Assembly (NCBI GenBank): GCA_008015235.1
Contig: SSFF01000011.1
Location: forward strand, 124,001 to 188,000
Length of the DNA: 64,000 bases
Reading direction: 5' to 3'
Source: Rhodoferax sp.
GTDB taxonomy: Bacteria; Pseudomonadota; Gammaproteobacteria; Burkholderiales; Burkholderiaceae_C
The notes under the pieces were generated by a model, which was not told where the DNA came from, made no database searches, and saw only the letters and a list, made by a program, of their open reading frames with translations. Shown here one piece after another: positions 34,529 to 42,713 of the stretch (positions are counted from its first letter, which is position 1; each line of letters starts with the position of its first letter). Made by a program: the position numbers and the translations under genes.

Positions 34529-34544
34529 CTGTATTTTTATACAG
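34529..34544. promoter_or_regulatory. LexA (SOS) box of the imuA-imuB-dnaE2 operon
   Basis: CTGT, eight A/T bases (ATTTTTAT), then ACAG matches the proteobacterial SOS consensus CTGT-N8-ACAG exactly, with an AT-only spacer. It lies between the leftward imuA start (34506) and the rightward vapB promoter, and overlaps TATA-like hexamers on the imuA strand. Confidence 0.85.
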
Positions 34545-34641
34545 TATACGAAATTTATCTGATTTGTTGGAGATGCTTCATGGCGGGGCCAGATTGGGGG
34601 GCAACTGTGTGCCAGTTGCTTCAGTTCGGTATTATTTTTAT

Positions 34642-34674
34642 TTGACACGAATTTCGTGTTGCACGAAATTCGTG
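34642..34674 (+). promoter_or_regulatory. Promoter and twin operators of vapBC
   Basis: TTGACA (34642-34647) is a full -35 match; a weak -10 (GAAATT, 34665-34670) sits 17 bp on. Two inverted repeats overlap it: ACACGAA-T-TTCGTGT (34645-34659) and CACGAA-A-TTCGTG (34662-34674), with centres 16 bp apart. Paired palindromes of this kind are typical operators for ribbon-helix-helix antitoxin complexes. Confidence 0.7.
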
Positions 34675-34687
34675 TACCATTGGCGCT

Positions 34688-34915
34688 GTGAAAAACGTCA
34701 CTATCACCGTGGAAGATGCCGTGCTCGAATGGGTGCGGATCGAGGCGGCCAAGCGCGGCAGCAGTGTGTCGCGCCTGGTCGGTGAAATGCTGGCCGAGAA
34801 GATGCAGCACGACGACGCCTATGCCCGCGCCCAGCGCGAATGGCTGGCCGACACCTCGGCCTTCAATTCCGACGGAAAACCGCTGCCGACGCGTGAGGAC
34901 GTGCATGGCCGCTGA
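34688..34915 (+). CDS. vapB: VapB-like ribbon-helix-helix antitoxin
   Basis: A 75-residue protein. The N-terminus NVTITVEDAVLEWVRIEA forms a ribbon-helix-helix DNA-binding fold (strand then two helices through about residue 40). The acidic C-terminus would bind the toxin. It starts with GTG and has no clear Shine-Dalgarno. It probably represses its own promoter through the twin palindromes just upstream. It overlaps the toxin gene by 11 bp. Confidence 0.75.
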   Translation: MKNVTITVEDAVLEWVRIEAAKRGSSVSRLVGEMLAEKMQHDDAYARAQREWLADTSAFNSDGKPLPTREDVHGR

Positions 34916-35384
34916 CTCTGAAATTCTCGGCCCGGTGTGCTTTGTCGATACCGCGGTGCTGTTGGCCGCCGATGACGCCCATGACCCGGCGTGCCAGGCC
35001 ACGGCCCGCGCCTGGCTGCAGGTGCTGTGGCAGTCGCGCAGTGGGCGTGTCAGCACCCAGGTTCTGTCCGAGTACTACGTCATCGCCACCCGCCACTACG
35101 CCATGCCGGCCGGAGACGCCCGCGCCAAGCTGCGCCGTTACCAGCTCTGGAAACCCTGGCAGGTGGACCACCAGACTGTGGAAACCGCCTGGGGCGTGGA
35201 AGCACGCTTTGGCCTGCCGTATTGGGACGCCCTGGTGGTGGCCGCCGCGGCGCAAAGCGGCGCACGCTATGTGCTGAGCACCGCACTCACCCACCTTCAG
35301 CAGATCGACGGCGTGACCGTCTTCAACCCCTTCGTCGGCACCCTGGCGCAAGCCGGACTCCCTTCTTTGGACGCAACGCCATGA
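34905..35384 (+). CDS. vapC: VapC-like PIN-domain toxin ribonuclease
   Basis: A 159-residue PIN-domain protein. Acidic residues expected for the metal site are seen in CFVDTAVLLAADD (first Asp), STQVLSEYYVI (Glu) and LPYWDALVVAAA (third Asp). VapC toxins cleave tRNA or rRNA and are held in check by VapB. The ATG at 34905 lies inside vapB, and the stop shares ATGA with hisC, so translation of toxin and hisC may be coupled. The length is a little above the usual 130-145. Confidence 0.8.
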   Translation: MAADSEILGPVCFVDTAVLLAADDAHDPACQATARAWLQVLWQSRSGRVSTQVLSEYYVIATRHYAMPAGDARAKLRRYQLWKPWQVDHQTVETAWGVEARFGLPYWDALVVAAAAQSGARYVLSTALTHLQQIDGVTVFNPFVGTLAQAGLPSLDATP

Positions 35385-36526
35385 GTACTACCTCTACCCC
35401 CGCCAGCACCCAAGCCGTCATTGCCCGGCGCATCCGCCAGGACGTGCAGTCCTTGCACGCCTACGCCATCCAGGACTCGGCGGGCATGGTCAAGCTCGAC
35501 GCCATGGAGAACCCGTATTCGCTGCCAGCCGAGCTGCAAGCCGCACTGGGCCAGCGCCTCGGTGCCTTGGCGCTGAACCGCTACCCCGCAGGCCGGGTCA
35601 ACGACCTGCGCCGTGCCCTGTCCGACTATGTGGAGCTGCCCGCCGGTTGCGACCTCATGCTGGGCAATGGCTCGGACGAACTCATTTCCCTGCTGGCCCT
35701 GGCCTGCGACCGCCCGGCGGCGGCCGGTGAAGCCCGCCCCGCCATCCTGGCGCCCGTGCCTGGTTTTGTGATGTACGCCATGAGTGCAGCCCTGCAGGGC
35801 ATGGACTTCATCGGCGTGCCGCTGACCAGCGAATTTGCGCTCGACGTACCCGCCATGGTGCAGGCCATCGAAACGCGGCAACCCGCCATCGTCTACCTGG
35901 CCTACCCGAATAACCCCACGGCCAACCTGTGGGACCGTGCCGACATGGTGCAGATCATTGCTGCGGCCGCGCGCGCCGGCAGCATCGTGGCCGTGGACGA
36001 GGCCTACCAGCCCTTTTCCAGCCACAGCTGGCTCGACGAGATCCGCGCCCGACCGCAGGACCACGGCCATGTGCTCCTGATGCGCACGCTCTCCAAGTTC
36101 GGCCTGGCCGGTGTGCGCCTGGGTTACATGGTGGGGCCGGCCGCACTGGTGGCCGAGGTGGACAAGGTGCGCCCGCCCTACAACGTGAGTGTGCTGAACT
36201 GCGAGTGCGCCCTGTTTGCGCTCGAACACCAGGAGGTGTTTGCGGCGCAAGCCCGCGAAATATGTGCCCAGCGCGCTATTCTTTTGGAAGCATTGGGTGC
36301 TCTTGACGGTATCCGTGCTTACCCCAGCGATGCCAATATGGTGCTGGTGCGCTTCGAGGGTGAAGCCGACCGGGCACAAAAAGTGTTCGAAGGACTCAAA
36401 GCCCGTGGCATTCTGGTGAAGAACATTTCTAAAATGCACCCACTGCTGGCCAACTGCCTGCGCCTGACCGTGGGCACCGTGGAAGAAAACCGCGCCATGC
36501 TGGCGGCCCTGCAGGAAACACTATGA
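35381..36526 (+). CDS. hisC: Histidinol-phosphate aminotransferase
   Basis: A 381-residue class I/II aminotransferase. Motifs: [49 protein letters not shown] and the PLP-lysine segment [15 protein letters not shown]. It moves the amino group of glutamate to imidazole-acetol phosphate. Its ATG overlaps the vapC stop. A stretch near 36247-36290 (codons ATA TGT ... ATT CTT TTG) is AT-rich in an otherwise GC-rich gene and weakly resembles the two-hairpin repeat. Confidence 0.95.
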   Translation: MSTTSTPASTQAVIARRIRQDVQSLHAYAIQDSAGMVKLDAMENPYSLPAELQAALGQRLGALALNRYPAGRVNDLRRALSDYVELPAGCDLMLGNGSDELISLLALACDRPAAAGEARPAILAPVPGFVMYAMSAALQGMDFIGVPLTSEFALDVPAMVQAIETRQPAIVYLAYPNNPTANLWDRADMVQIIAAAARAGSIVAVDEAYQPFSSHSWLDEIRARPQDHGHVLLMRTLSKFGLAGVRLGYMVGPAALVAEVDKVRPPYNVSVLNCECALFALEHQEVFAAQAREICAQRAILLEALGALDGIRAYPSDANMVLVRFEGEADRAQKVFEGLKARGILVKNISKMHPLLANCLRLTVGTVEENRAMLAALQETL

Positions 36527-37152
36527 CCGAATATCCTTTGACCGAAGTTCCCCAAGCCGCCGTGCCGCGCGTGGCCGAGGTGGTGCGCAACACCAACGAG
36601 ACCAAGATCCGGGTGCGCGTCAACCTGGACGGCACGGGCCAGGCACGTCTGTCCACCGGCATTGGCTTCTTCGACCACATGCTCGACCAGATTGCGCGCC
36701 ATGGGCTCATCGACCTGGACATCGAGGCCGACGGCGACCTGCACATCGACGGTCACCACACGGTCGAAGACGTGGGCATCACCCTGGGCCAGGCCGTGGC
36801 CAAGGCCGTGGGCGACAAGAAGGGCATCCGTCGCTACGGCCACGCCTACGTGCCGCTGGACGAGGCACTCAGTCGCGTGGTGGTCGATTTCTCGGGCCGC
36901 CCCGGGTTGGAGATGGATGTGCCCTTCCATAGCGGCATGATCGGCAGCTTCGATACCCAGCTGACCTATGAGTTCTTCCAGGGCTTTGTGAACCACGCCC
37001 AGGTGACACTGCACATCGACAACCTCAAGGGCAAGAACGCCCACCACCAGGCGGAAACCGTGTTCAAGGCCTTCGCACGTGCCCTGCGCGCTGCGCTGGA
37101 GCTGGACCCACGCGCTGCCGGGGTCATTCCTTCCACCAAGGGTAGCTTGTAA
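36523..37152 (+). CDS. hisB: Imidazoleglycerol-phosphate dehydratase
   Basis: A 209-residue monofunctional dehydratase without the phosphatase domain of the enteric enzyme. Manganese-binding His motifs are [24 protein letters not shown], a further [10 protein letters not shown] and KNAHHQAE. It overlaps hisC by four bases (ATGA). A separate histidinol-phosphate phosphatase would be needed and is not in this window. Confidence 0.95.
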   Translation: MTEYPLTEVPQAAVPRVAEVVRNTNETKIRVRVNLDGTGQARLSTGIGFFDHMLDQIARHGLIDLDIEADGDLHIDGHHTVEDVGITLGQAVAKAVGDKKGIRRYGHAYVPLDEALSRVVVDFSGRPGLEMDVPFHSGMIGSFDTQLTYEFFQGFVNHAQVTLHIDNLKGKNAHHQAETVFKAFARALRAALELDPRAAGVIPSTKGSL

Positions 37153-37161
37153 AATTGGGTT

Positions 37162-37216
37162 AAATCGGGCTCTGGCCCGCATCAATACTGCGTAACCAGC
37201 TCGTAAATTTGTAGCA
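37162..37216 (+). repeat. Two-hairpin repeat, copy C, between hisB and hisH
   Basis: AAATCGGGCTCTGGCCC (hairpin GGGC/GCCC), a ten-base spacer, TGCGTAACCAGCT, then CGTAAATTT and GTAGCA. The second hairpin is degenerate. The final A is the first base of the hisH ATG, so the repeat supplies the whole leader in front of hisH, with no Shine-Dalgarno. Confidence 0.75.
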
Positions 37217-37866
37217 TGAAAAAAGTGGCGGTGGTGGACTATGGCATGGGCAATCTGCGCTCGGTGACGCAGGCTGTGATGCACGTAGCGGCTGATGCTG
37301 GCGTGGATGTGGTCTGGGCCCGTACCGCCCAGGAAGTGATGGACGCCGAGCGCGTGGTGCTGCCGGGCCAGGGCGCCATGCGTGACTGCATGCGCGAGCT
37401 GCACGAGAGCGGCATGTTCGACGCCGTGATGCACGCCGCCGCCCACAAGCCGCTCATGGGCGTGTGCGTGGGCATGCAGATGCTGCTCGACCACAGCGAA
37501 GAGCAGGGCGTGGACTGCCTGGGCCTGATTCCGGGGCGCGTGGTGCGTTTCGAACTCGAAGGCCGCTTGCAGGAAGACGGCAGCCGCTTCAAGGTGCCGC
37601 AGATGGGCTGGAACCAGGTCTGGCAGTCCCAGGCGCCGCGCCACCCGGTGTGGGGCGACGTGCCCGACGGCAGCTATTTCTACTTCGTGCACAGCTACTA
37701 TGCGCAACCGTCCGATGCGCGCCACACCGTGGGTGAAACCGATTACGGTGGCCGCTTCAGCTGTGCCGTGGCGCGCGATAATATTTTTGCGACCCAGTTC
37801 CACCCCGAAAAAAGTGCCGACCACGGTTTGTCCCTGTACCGCAATTTCCTGCACTGGAATCCTTGA
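37216..37866 (+). CDS. hisH: Imidazole glycerol phosphate synthase, glutaminase subunit
   Basis: A 216-residue class I glutamine amidotransferase. [10 protein letters not shown] opens the fold, [11 protein letters not shown] holds the oxyanion region, GVCVGMQML carries the catalytic Cys (family pattern G-C-G-M-Q, here VCVGMQ), and ATQFHPEKS gives the catalytic His and Glu. It supplies ammonia to HisF. hisA lies 50 bp downstream. Confidence 0.94.
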   Translation: MKKVAVVDYGMGNLRSVTQAVMHVAADAGVDVVWARTAQEVMDAERVVLPGQGAMRDCMRELHESGMFDAVMHAAAHKPLMGVCVGMQMLLDHSEEQGVDCLGLIPGRVVRFELEGRLQEDGSRFKVPQMGWNQVWQSQAPRHPVWGDVPDGSYFYFVHSYYAQPSDARHTVGETDYGGRFSCAVARDNIFATQFHPEKSADHGLSLYRNFLHWNP

Positions 37867-37916
37867 TTCCTGTCGTGTTCCTTTTCCTTTTCTCCACTCC
37901 CAGAGCTTGAAGCATC

Positions 37917-38657
37917 ATGCTTTTAATTCCCGCAATTGACCTCAAAGACGGCCACTGTGTGCGCCTGAAACAAGGCGATATGGACCAATCCACCACCTTT
38001 GGCGAAGAGCCGGATGTGATGGCGCGCAGCTGGGTGGACAAGGGGGCCCGGCGCCTGCATCTGGTGGACCTGAACGGTGCCTTTGCCGGCCAGCCCAAGA
38101 ACGAACAGGCCATCCGCAAGATTTTGAAAACCGTGGGCAGCGAAGTGGACGTGCAGTTGGGTGGTGGCATCCGCGACCTGGACACCATTGAGCGCTACCT
38201 TGACGCCGGCCTGCGTTACGTCATCATTGGCACCGCCGCGGTCAAGAACCCTGGCTTCCTGCGCGACGCCTGCACGGCGTTCGGTGGCCACATCATCGTC
38301 GGTCTGGACGCCAAAGACGGCAAGGTCGCTACCGACGGCTGGAGCAAGCTCACCGGCCACGAAGTGGTGGACCTGGGCAAGAAGTTCGAAGACTACGGCG
38401 TGGAAAGCATCATCTACACCGACATCGGCCGCGACGGCATGCTTTCCGGCATCAACATCGACGCCACCGTCAAATTGGCGCAGGCGCTGACCATACCCGT
38501 CATCGCCTCGGGCGGCCTGAGCAACATGGCCGACATCGAAGCCCTGTGCAAGGTGGAAGACGAAGGCGTCGAAGGCGTGATCTGCGGCCGCGCCATCTAC
38601 AGCGGCGAACTTGACTTCCAGAAGGCGCAAGCGCGTGCCGACGAACTGAATGGCTGA
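37917..38657 (+). CDS. hisA: ProFAR isomerase
   Basis: A 246-residue TIM-barrel enzyme that opens the ribose ring of Pro[17 protein letters not shown] carries the first catalytic Asp, VDLNGAFAG follows, VQLGGGIRD binds phosphate, and [12 protein letters not shown] carries the second Asp. [10 protein letters not shown] is the last phosphate loop. hisF follows after 3 bp. Confidence 0.95.
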   Translation: MLLIPAIDLKDGHCVRLKQGDMDQSTTFGEEPDVMARSWVDKGARRLHLVDLNGAFAGQPKNEQAIRKILKTVGSEVDVQLGGGIRDLDTIERYLDAGLRYVIIGTAAVKNPGFLRDACTAFGGHIIVGLDAKDGKVATDGWSKLTGHEVVDLGKKFEDYGVESIIYTDIGRDGMLSGINIDATVKLAQALTIPVIASGGLSNMADIEALCKVEDEGVEGVICGRAIYSGELDFQKAQARADELNG

Positions 38658-38660
38658 TCG

Positions 38661-39440
38661 GTGCTAGCAAAACGAATCATTCCCTGCCTGGACGTGACCG
38701 GTGGTCGCGTCGTCAAAGGCGTCAACTTTGTTGAACTGCGCGATGCCGGGGACCCGGTGGAGATTGCCGCGCGCTACAACGACCAGGGCGCCGACGAGCT
38801 GACTTTTCTGGACATCACCGCTACCAGCGATGGGCGCGATTTGATCCTGCACATCATCGAAGCGGTGGCCTCCCAGGTGTTCATTCCGCTCACCGTGGGG
38901 GGCGGGGTGCGTACGGTCGAAGACGTGCGCCGCCTGCTCAATGCCGGCGCGGACAAAACCAGCTTCAACTCGGCCGCACTGGCCAATCCGCAGGTGATCA
39001 ACGACGCCTCCGAAAAATATGGCTCGCAGTGCATCGTCGTGGCCATCGACGCCAAGCGCCGCAGCGCCGAGGATGCTGCGGTACGTGGTGCCGGCTGGGA
39101 CGTATACAGCCACGGCGGGCGCAAGAACACCGGGCTGGACGCCGTGGCTTGGGCTACCGAGATGGCGCGCCGTGGTGCCGGCGAGATTCTGCTCACCAGC
39201 ATGGACCGCGACGGCACCAAGAGCGGCTTTGACTTGGCGCTGACGCGCGCCGTGGCCGACGCCGTGAGCGTGCCGGTGATTGCCAGCGGCGGCGTGGGCA
39301 ACCTCGACCACCTGGCCGACGGCGTGCAGCAGGGCGGCGCAGACGCGGTGCTGGCTGCCAGCATCTTCCACTACGGCGAATACACTGTGGCGCAGGCCAA
39401 GGCACGCATGGCCGAGCGTGGCATTCCGGTCCGTATTTAG
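38661..39440 (+). CDS. hisF: Imidazole glycerol phosphate synthase, cyclase subunit
   Basis: A 259-residue TIM-barrel cyclase. [18 protein letters not shown] carries catalytic Asp11, [14 protein letters not shown] and TSFNSAA are phosphate sites, and [14 protein letters not shown] contains the second catalytic Asp. It joins ammonia from HisH to PRFAR, producing IGP and AICAR. It starts with GTG. Confidence 0.95.
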   Translation: MLAKRIIPCLDVTGGRVVKGVNFVELRDAGDPVEIAARYNDQGADELTFLDITATSDGRDLILHIIEAVASQVFIPLTVGGGVRTVEDVRRLLNAGADKTSFNSAALANPQVINDASEKYGSQCIVVAIDAKRRSAEDAAVRGAGWDVYSHGGRKNTGLDAVAWATEMARRGAGEILLTSMDRDGTKSGFDLALTRAVADAVSVPVIASGGVGNLDHLADGVQQGGADAVLAASIFHYGEYTVAQAKARMAERGIPVRI

Positions 39441-39444
39441 TGTC

Positions 39445-39500
39445 AAATCGGGCTCTGGCCCGCGTATTCATTGCGCAAGCAGCTACTGAATTGGTAGCAA
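39445..39500 (+). repeat. Two-hairpin repeat, copy D, between hisF and hisI
   Basis: AAATCGGGCTCTGGCCC (hairpin GGGC/TCTG/GCCC), ten bases, TGCGCAAGCAGCTAC, TGAATTG, GTAGCAA (hairpin GCTAC/GTAGC). It is the best-formed copy and shares the first block with copy C and the second with copy A. It fills most of the 84-bp gap. Confidence 0.8.
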
Positions 39501-39524
39501 TTTGCGCTTCACCGAGAACACACC

Positions 39525-39914
39525 ATGCAATGGTTGGATCAGATCAAATGGGATGACAAGGGGCTGGTGCCCGTCATCGCCCAGGAGCAGGGCAGCCGCG
39601 ACGTGCTGATGTTCGCCTGGATGAATCGCGAGGCGCTGCAAAAAACCGCCGAGCTGGGCCGCGCCGTCTATTTCAGCCGTTCGCGCAACAAGCTCTGGTT
39701 CAAGGGCGAAGAATCGGGCCACGTGCAGACCGTGCACGCCATCCGCATCGATTGCGACAACGATGTGATTCTTTTGGAAGTCACACAAACCGGGCACACT
39801 CCCGGCATTGCCTGCCACACCGGGCGCCACAGCTGCTTCTACAGCGTGCTGCGGGACGGACAGTGGACCGCAGTCGACCCGGTCTTGAAAGACCCGACCA
39901 GCATCTACAAGTGA
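39525..39914 (+). CDS. hisI: Phosphoribosyl-AMP cyclohydrolase
   Basis: A 129-residue zinc-dependent hydrolase that opens the adenine ring of PR-AMP. Motifs: [20 protein letters not shown], the metal-binding DCDNDVILL, and [13 protein letters not shown] with the zinc Cys residues. It is monofunctional; HisE is encoded separately just downstream. Confidence 0.95.
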   Translation: MQWLDQIKWDDKGLVPVIAQEQGSRDVLMFAWMNREALQKTAELGRAVYFSRSRNKLWFKGEESGHVQTVHAIRIDCDNDVILLEVTQTGHTPGIACHTGRHSCFYSVLRDGQWTAVDPVLKDPTSIYK

Positions 39915-39919
39915 GCACC

Positions 39920-40309
39920 ATGTCTGCCAATACACCCACCTCGCTATCCCAGGACGCACTGGCGCGCCTGGCCGCCGTGATCGAGAGCCGCAAGCCCGCC
40001 GCCGGGGGCGACCCCAGCGCCAGCTACGTGGCCAAGCTGCTGGCCAAGGGGCCCGATTCATTCCTGAAAAAGATCGGCGAAGAGGCTACCGAAGTGGTCA
40101 TGGCGGCCAAGGACGCCGACCACGGTGGCGATGCGACCAAGATCGTCTACGAAGTGGCCGACCTGTGGTTCCACAGCATGATTGCCCTGGCCCACTACGG
40201 CCTGACCCCCGCCGACGTGATCGCCGAGCTGGAGCGCCGCGAAGGCACCAGCGGCATCGAGGAAAAGGCGCTGCGCAAGCTGGCGGCGCGCGAAGGCGGT
40301 GCTGTATGA
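39920..40309 (+). CDS. hisE: Phosphoribosyl-ATP pyrophosphatase
   Basis: A 129-residue MazG-like all-alpha pyrophosphohydrolase that removes pyrophosphate from [20 protein letters not shown] and [12 protein letters not shown] carry the paired acidic metal ligands. ATG 39920 is chosen; GTG 39911 overlapping the hisI stop is an alternative adding three residues. Last his gene of the operon; it overlaps the next gene by four bases. Confidence 0.93.
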   Translation: MSANTPTSLSQDALARLAAVIESRKPAAGGDPSASYVAKLLAKGPDSFLKKIGEEATEVVMAAKDADHGGDATKIVYEVADLWFHSMIALAHYGLTPADVIAELERREGTSGIEEKALRKLAAREGGAV

Positions 40310-40713
40310 GTGAAGACTTCACGGACGTAACACCCAGGAACGTGGCGCCGGTCGATCTGGCCCTGCTGCAACGGCTCAACACCATCGGCGTCATCAGCTA
40401 CGTGCTGCACCTGCTGGTTGCCGTGGCGGCCATGGTGCCGGGCGCGCAGTTCGGCACCACCTTGCTGGTGGTGGCCTTGGTCATTGACTGGACCCAGCGC
40501 GACAGCGCCGAGGGCACCTGGCACGCCTCCCATTTTCGCTACCGCATCCGCACGGTGGTGACCGCCGGGGCGCTGTACCTGGTGACATTGCCCTTGTGGG
40601 CGCTGTTGCTGCTGCCCGGCATGATCGCCTGGGCCATCATTTCGGTGTGGTTCCTGTACCGCATCGCCACCGGTTTCATCGCCATGAACAAAGGCCAGGA
40701 GATTCACGCATGA
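40306..40713 (+). CDS. Small membrane protein, DUF4870-like
   Basis: A 135-residue protein with about three hydrophobic helices (near 30-60, 82-105 and 107-122), a short cytoplasmic start and a polar loop [17 protein letters not shown]. The shape matches DUF4870/Tic20-like membrane proteins of unknown function. It overlaps hisE and the HIT gene by ATGA on both sides, so it is in the his operon. Confidence 0.65.
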   Translation: MSEDFTDVTPRNVAPVDLALLQRLNTIGVISYVLHLLVAVAAMVPGAQFGTTLLVVALVIDWTQRDSAEGTWHASHFRYRIRTVVTAGALYLVTLPLWALLLLPGMIAWAIISVWFLYRIATGFIAMNKGQEIHA

Positions 40714-41087
40714 GTACCCACGGTATCGTCGATCACGACCCCGACTGCCTGTTTTGCAAGATCGTTGCCAAGAAAATCCCCTCGCGTGCGGTCTACGAGG
40801 ACGAAGAGTTCTACTGCTTTCACGACATCGCCCCCTGGGCGCCGGTGCATTTCTTGATTATTCCTAAGGCGCATATTCCCAGCATGGCGCACATTACTCC
40901 CGAGTATGCCGGGATGATGGGGCGCATGATGGCGCTGGTGCCCAAGCTGGCCGCGCAGGAAGGCTGCAACCCCTACCCCGAAGGCGGTTTCCGGCTGGTG
41001 ACCAACACCGGCACCGAAGGCGGGCAGGAAGTGCGCCATTTGCACTTCCACGTCATGGGCGGCAGTCGCCCATGGCTGCGCGGCTGA
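40710..41087 (+). CDS. HIT family nucleotide-binding protein (HinT-like)
   Basis: A 125-residue histidine-triad protein. CLFCKIVAKKIPS with two Cys is the usual start, and HLHFHVMGG is the His-x-His-x-His active site. HinT proteins hydrolyse purine phosphoramidates and AMP adducts. Placement after hisE and before tatA is common in betaproteobacteria. Confidence 0.93.
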   Translation: MSTHGIVDHDPDCLFCKIVAKKIPSRAVYEDEEFYCFHDIAPWAPVHFLIIPKAHIPSMAHITPEYAGMMGRMMALVPKLAAQEGCNPYPEGGFRLVTNTGTEGGQEVRHLHFHVMGGSRPWLRG

Positions 41088-41137
41088 AGGCTTTGTTCCG
41101 GCAGACTAAAATCAATATCTGACTATAGGAGTTCATC

Positions 41138-41392
41138 ATGGGTTCGTTTTCGATTTGGCACTGGCTGATCGTTTTGTTGATCGTTGTCATGGTGTTTGGC
41201 ACCAAGAAGCTCAAGAACATCGGCTCCGACCTCGGCGGTGCGGTCAAGGGTTTCAAGGACGGCATGCGTGATGGCTCGGCCCCCGACGCCGCCGCTGCGC
41301 CTGCACCCCAGCAGGCTCCGGCCCAGGTGACCAACGCCGCACCCGCTGCGGCCAAGGAAACCATCGACGTGCAAGCCACGACCAAGTCCTGA
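41138..41392 (+). CDS. tatA: Twin-arginine translocase subunit TatA
   Basis: An 84-residue protein with an N-terminal membrane helix (about 7-21), then [19 protein letters not shown], the amphipathic helix of the TatA/E family, and an Ala/Pro-rich tail. TatA multimers form the conducting part of the Tat pathway for folded proteins. The gene has a clear GGAG before the ATG and starts tatABC. Confidence 0.93.
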   Translation: MGSFSIWHWLIVLLIVVMVFGTKKLKNIGSDLGGAVKGFKDGMRDGSAPDAAAAPAPQQAPAQVTNAAPAAAKETIDVQATTKS

Positions 41393-41425
41393 TTGCCGCG
41401 CGCCACTCTGTAGGTATTCGCTCGC

Positions 41426-41878
41426 GTGATTGACCTTGGCATTTCAAAGATGGCGCTGATCGGCGCCGTGGCGCTGGTCGTCATCGGCCCGGAAAAGCTG
41501 CCGGGCGTGGCGCGCACCCTGGGCACCTTGCTGGGTAAGGCGCAGCGCTATGTGGCCGACGTCAAGGCCGAAGTCAACCGCTCCATGGCGCTGGACGAGC
41601 TGAAAAAAATGCGCGAAACGGTCGAGGGTGCTGCGCGTGACGTGGAAAACAGCATCCAGACCCAAGCCTCTGACTTCGAGAAATCCTGGCAGGAAGCGAC
41701 CGACCAGGCGCTGCCTGATGCCACGCCGGTTTATCCGCAATACCGGCACCCCCGCAAGAACTTCCGACTCAAACAAGGTGCCACACCCCAGTGGTACAAA
41801 GCCCGGGCCGGTGTACGTACCAAGGCCCAATCGGGGGCGGCCCGTGTCGCCCGATTCCGTCCGCCCAAATTGCGCTGA
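41426..41878 (+). CDS. tatB: Twin-arginine translocase subunit TatB
   Basis: A 150-residue protein starting [32 protein letters not shown], where the GPEKLP hinge and longer amphipathic helix mark TatB rather than TatA. It forms the receptor with TatC for twin-arginine signal peptides. It starts with GTG. The C-terminus is basic and disordered. Confidence 0.92.
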   Translation: MIDLGISKMALIGAVALVVIGPEKLPGVARTLGTLLGKAQRYVADVKAEVNRSMALDELKKMRETVEGAARDVENSIQTQASDFEKSWQEATDQALPDATPVYPQYRHPRKNFRLKQGATPQWYKARAGVRTKAQSGAARVARFRPPKLR

Positions 41879-41895
41879 AGGCGCAGTCATCCTCC

Positions 41896-42684
41896 ATGGC
41901 CACCAACGACATTCCTCCTGACGAGCTGGCAGGAACCGAGCAACCATTTGTGCAGCATCTGGTGGAACTGCGCGACCGCTTGGTAAAGGCGTTCATCGCC
42001 ATTGCAGTGGCAACCGTTGCGCTGGCAATCTACCCGGGGCCGGGCGAGTTGTATGACATCCTGGCCGCGCCGCTGGTAGCGCATCTGCCCAAGGGGGCTA
42101 CGTTGATCGCCACCTCGGTCATCTCCCCGTTCCTCGTGCCGCTCAAGATCATGCTGATGGCCGCATTTCTGCTGGCCCTTCCGGTGGTGCTGTACCAGTT
42201 GTGGGCCTTTGTGGCGCCGGGACTGTACATGCACGAGAAGAAGCTGGTGTTGCCCTTGGTGATCTCCAGCACGATCCTGTTTTTCATCGGCGTGGCGTTC
42301 TGTTATTTCTTTGTGTTTGGCCAGGTGTTCAAGTTCATCCAGAGTTTTGCGCCCAAGTCGATCACTGCCGCACCCGATATCGAGGCCTATCTGGGTTTCG
42401 TGTTGTCGATGTTCCTGGCCTTCGGCATGGCCTTTGAAGTGCCCATCGTGGTGATTGTGCTGGCGCGCATGGGCGTTGTCAGCATTGAAAAGCTCAAGGC
42501 GTTTCGCAGCTATTTCATTGTGCTCGCATTTGTCATTGCTGCCGTTGTCACGCCGCCCGATGTGGTGTCGCAACTGGCCTTGGCCATACCCATGTGTATC
42601 CTCTATGAGCTGGGTATCTGGGCCGCGCAGATTTTCATCAAGCACACCCAGGCACCCGCGGAAGAAGAGGTCGCGCCTCGCTGA
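41896..42684 (+). CDS. tatC: Twin-arginine translocase subunit TatC
   Basis: A 262-residue polytopic protein with six membrane helices. Family segments are the N-terminal HLVELRDRLVKAF, the loop PLKIMLMAAFLLALPVVLYQLWAFVAPGL and FGMAFEVPIVVIVL. It recognises twin-arginine signals. The start ATG 41896 follows a 17-bp gap after tatB. It converges on the DegS-like gene with a perfect hairpin between them. Confidence 0.95.
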   Translation: MATNDIPPDELAGTEQPFVQHLVELRDRLVKAFIAIAVATVALAIYPGPGELYDILAAPLVAHLPKGATLIATSVISPFLVPLKIMLMAAFLLALPVVLYQLWAFVAPGLYMHEKKLVLPLVISSTILFFIGVAFCYFFVFGQVFKFIQSFAPKSITAAPDIEAYLGFVLSMFLAFGMAFEVPIVVIVLARMGVVSIEKLKAFRSYFIVLAFVIAAVVTPPDVVSQLALAIPMCILYELGIWAAQIFIKHTQAPAEEEVAPR

Positions 42685-42692
42685 TGGATGCG

Positions 42693-42713
42693 GCGGCGTC
42701 AGCGTGACGCCGC
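42693..42713. other. Perfect hairpin at the tatC / protease convergence
   Basis: GCGGCGTCA (42693-42701) and TGACGCCGC (42705-42713) form a 9-bp stem around a three-base loop. It includes the stop codon of the leftward protease gene. No T-tract follows on either strand, so it is a terminator-like structure at best. Confidence 0.45.
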
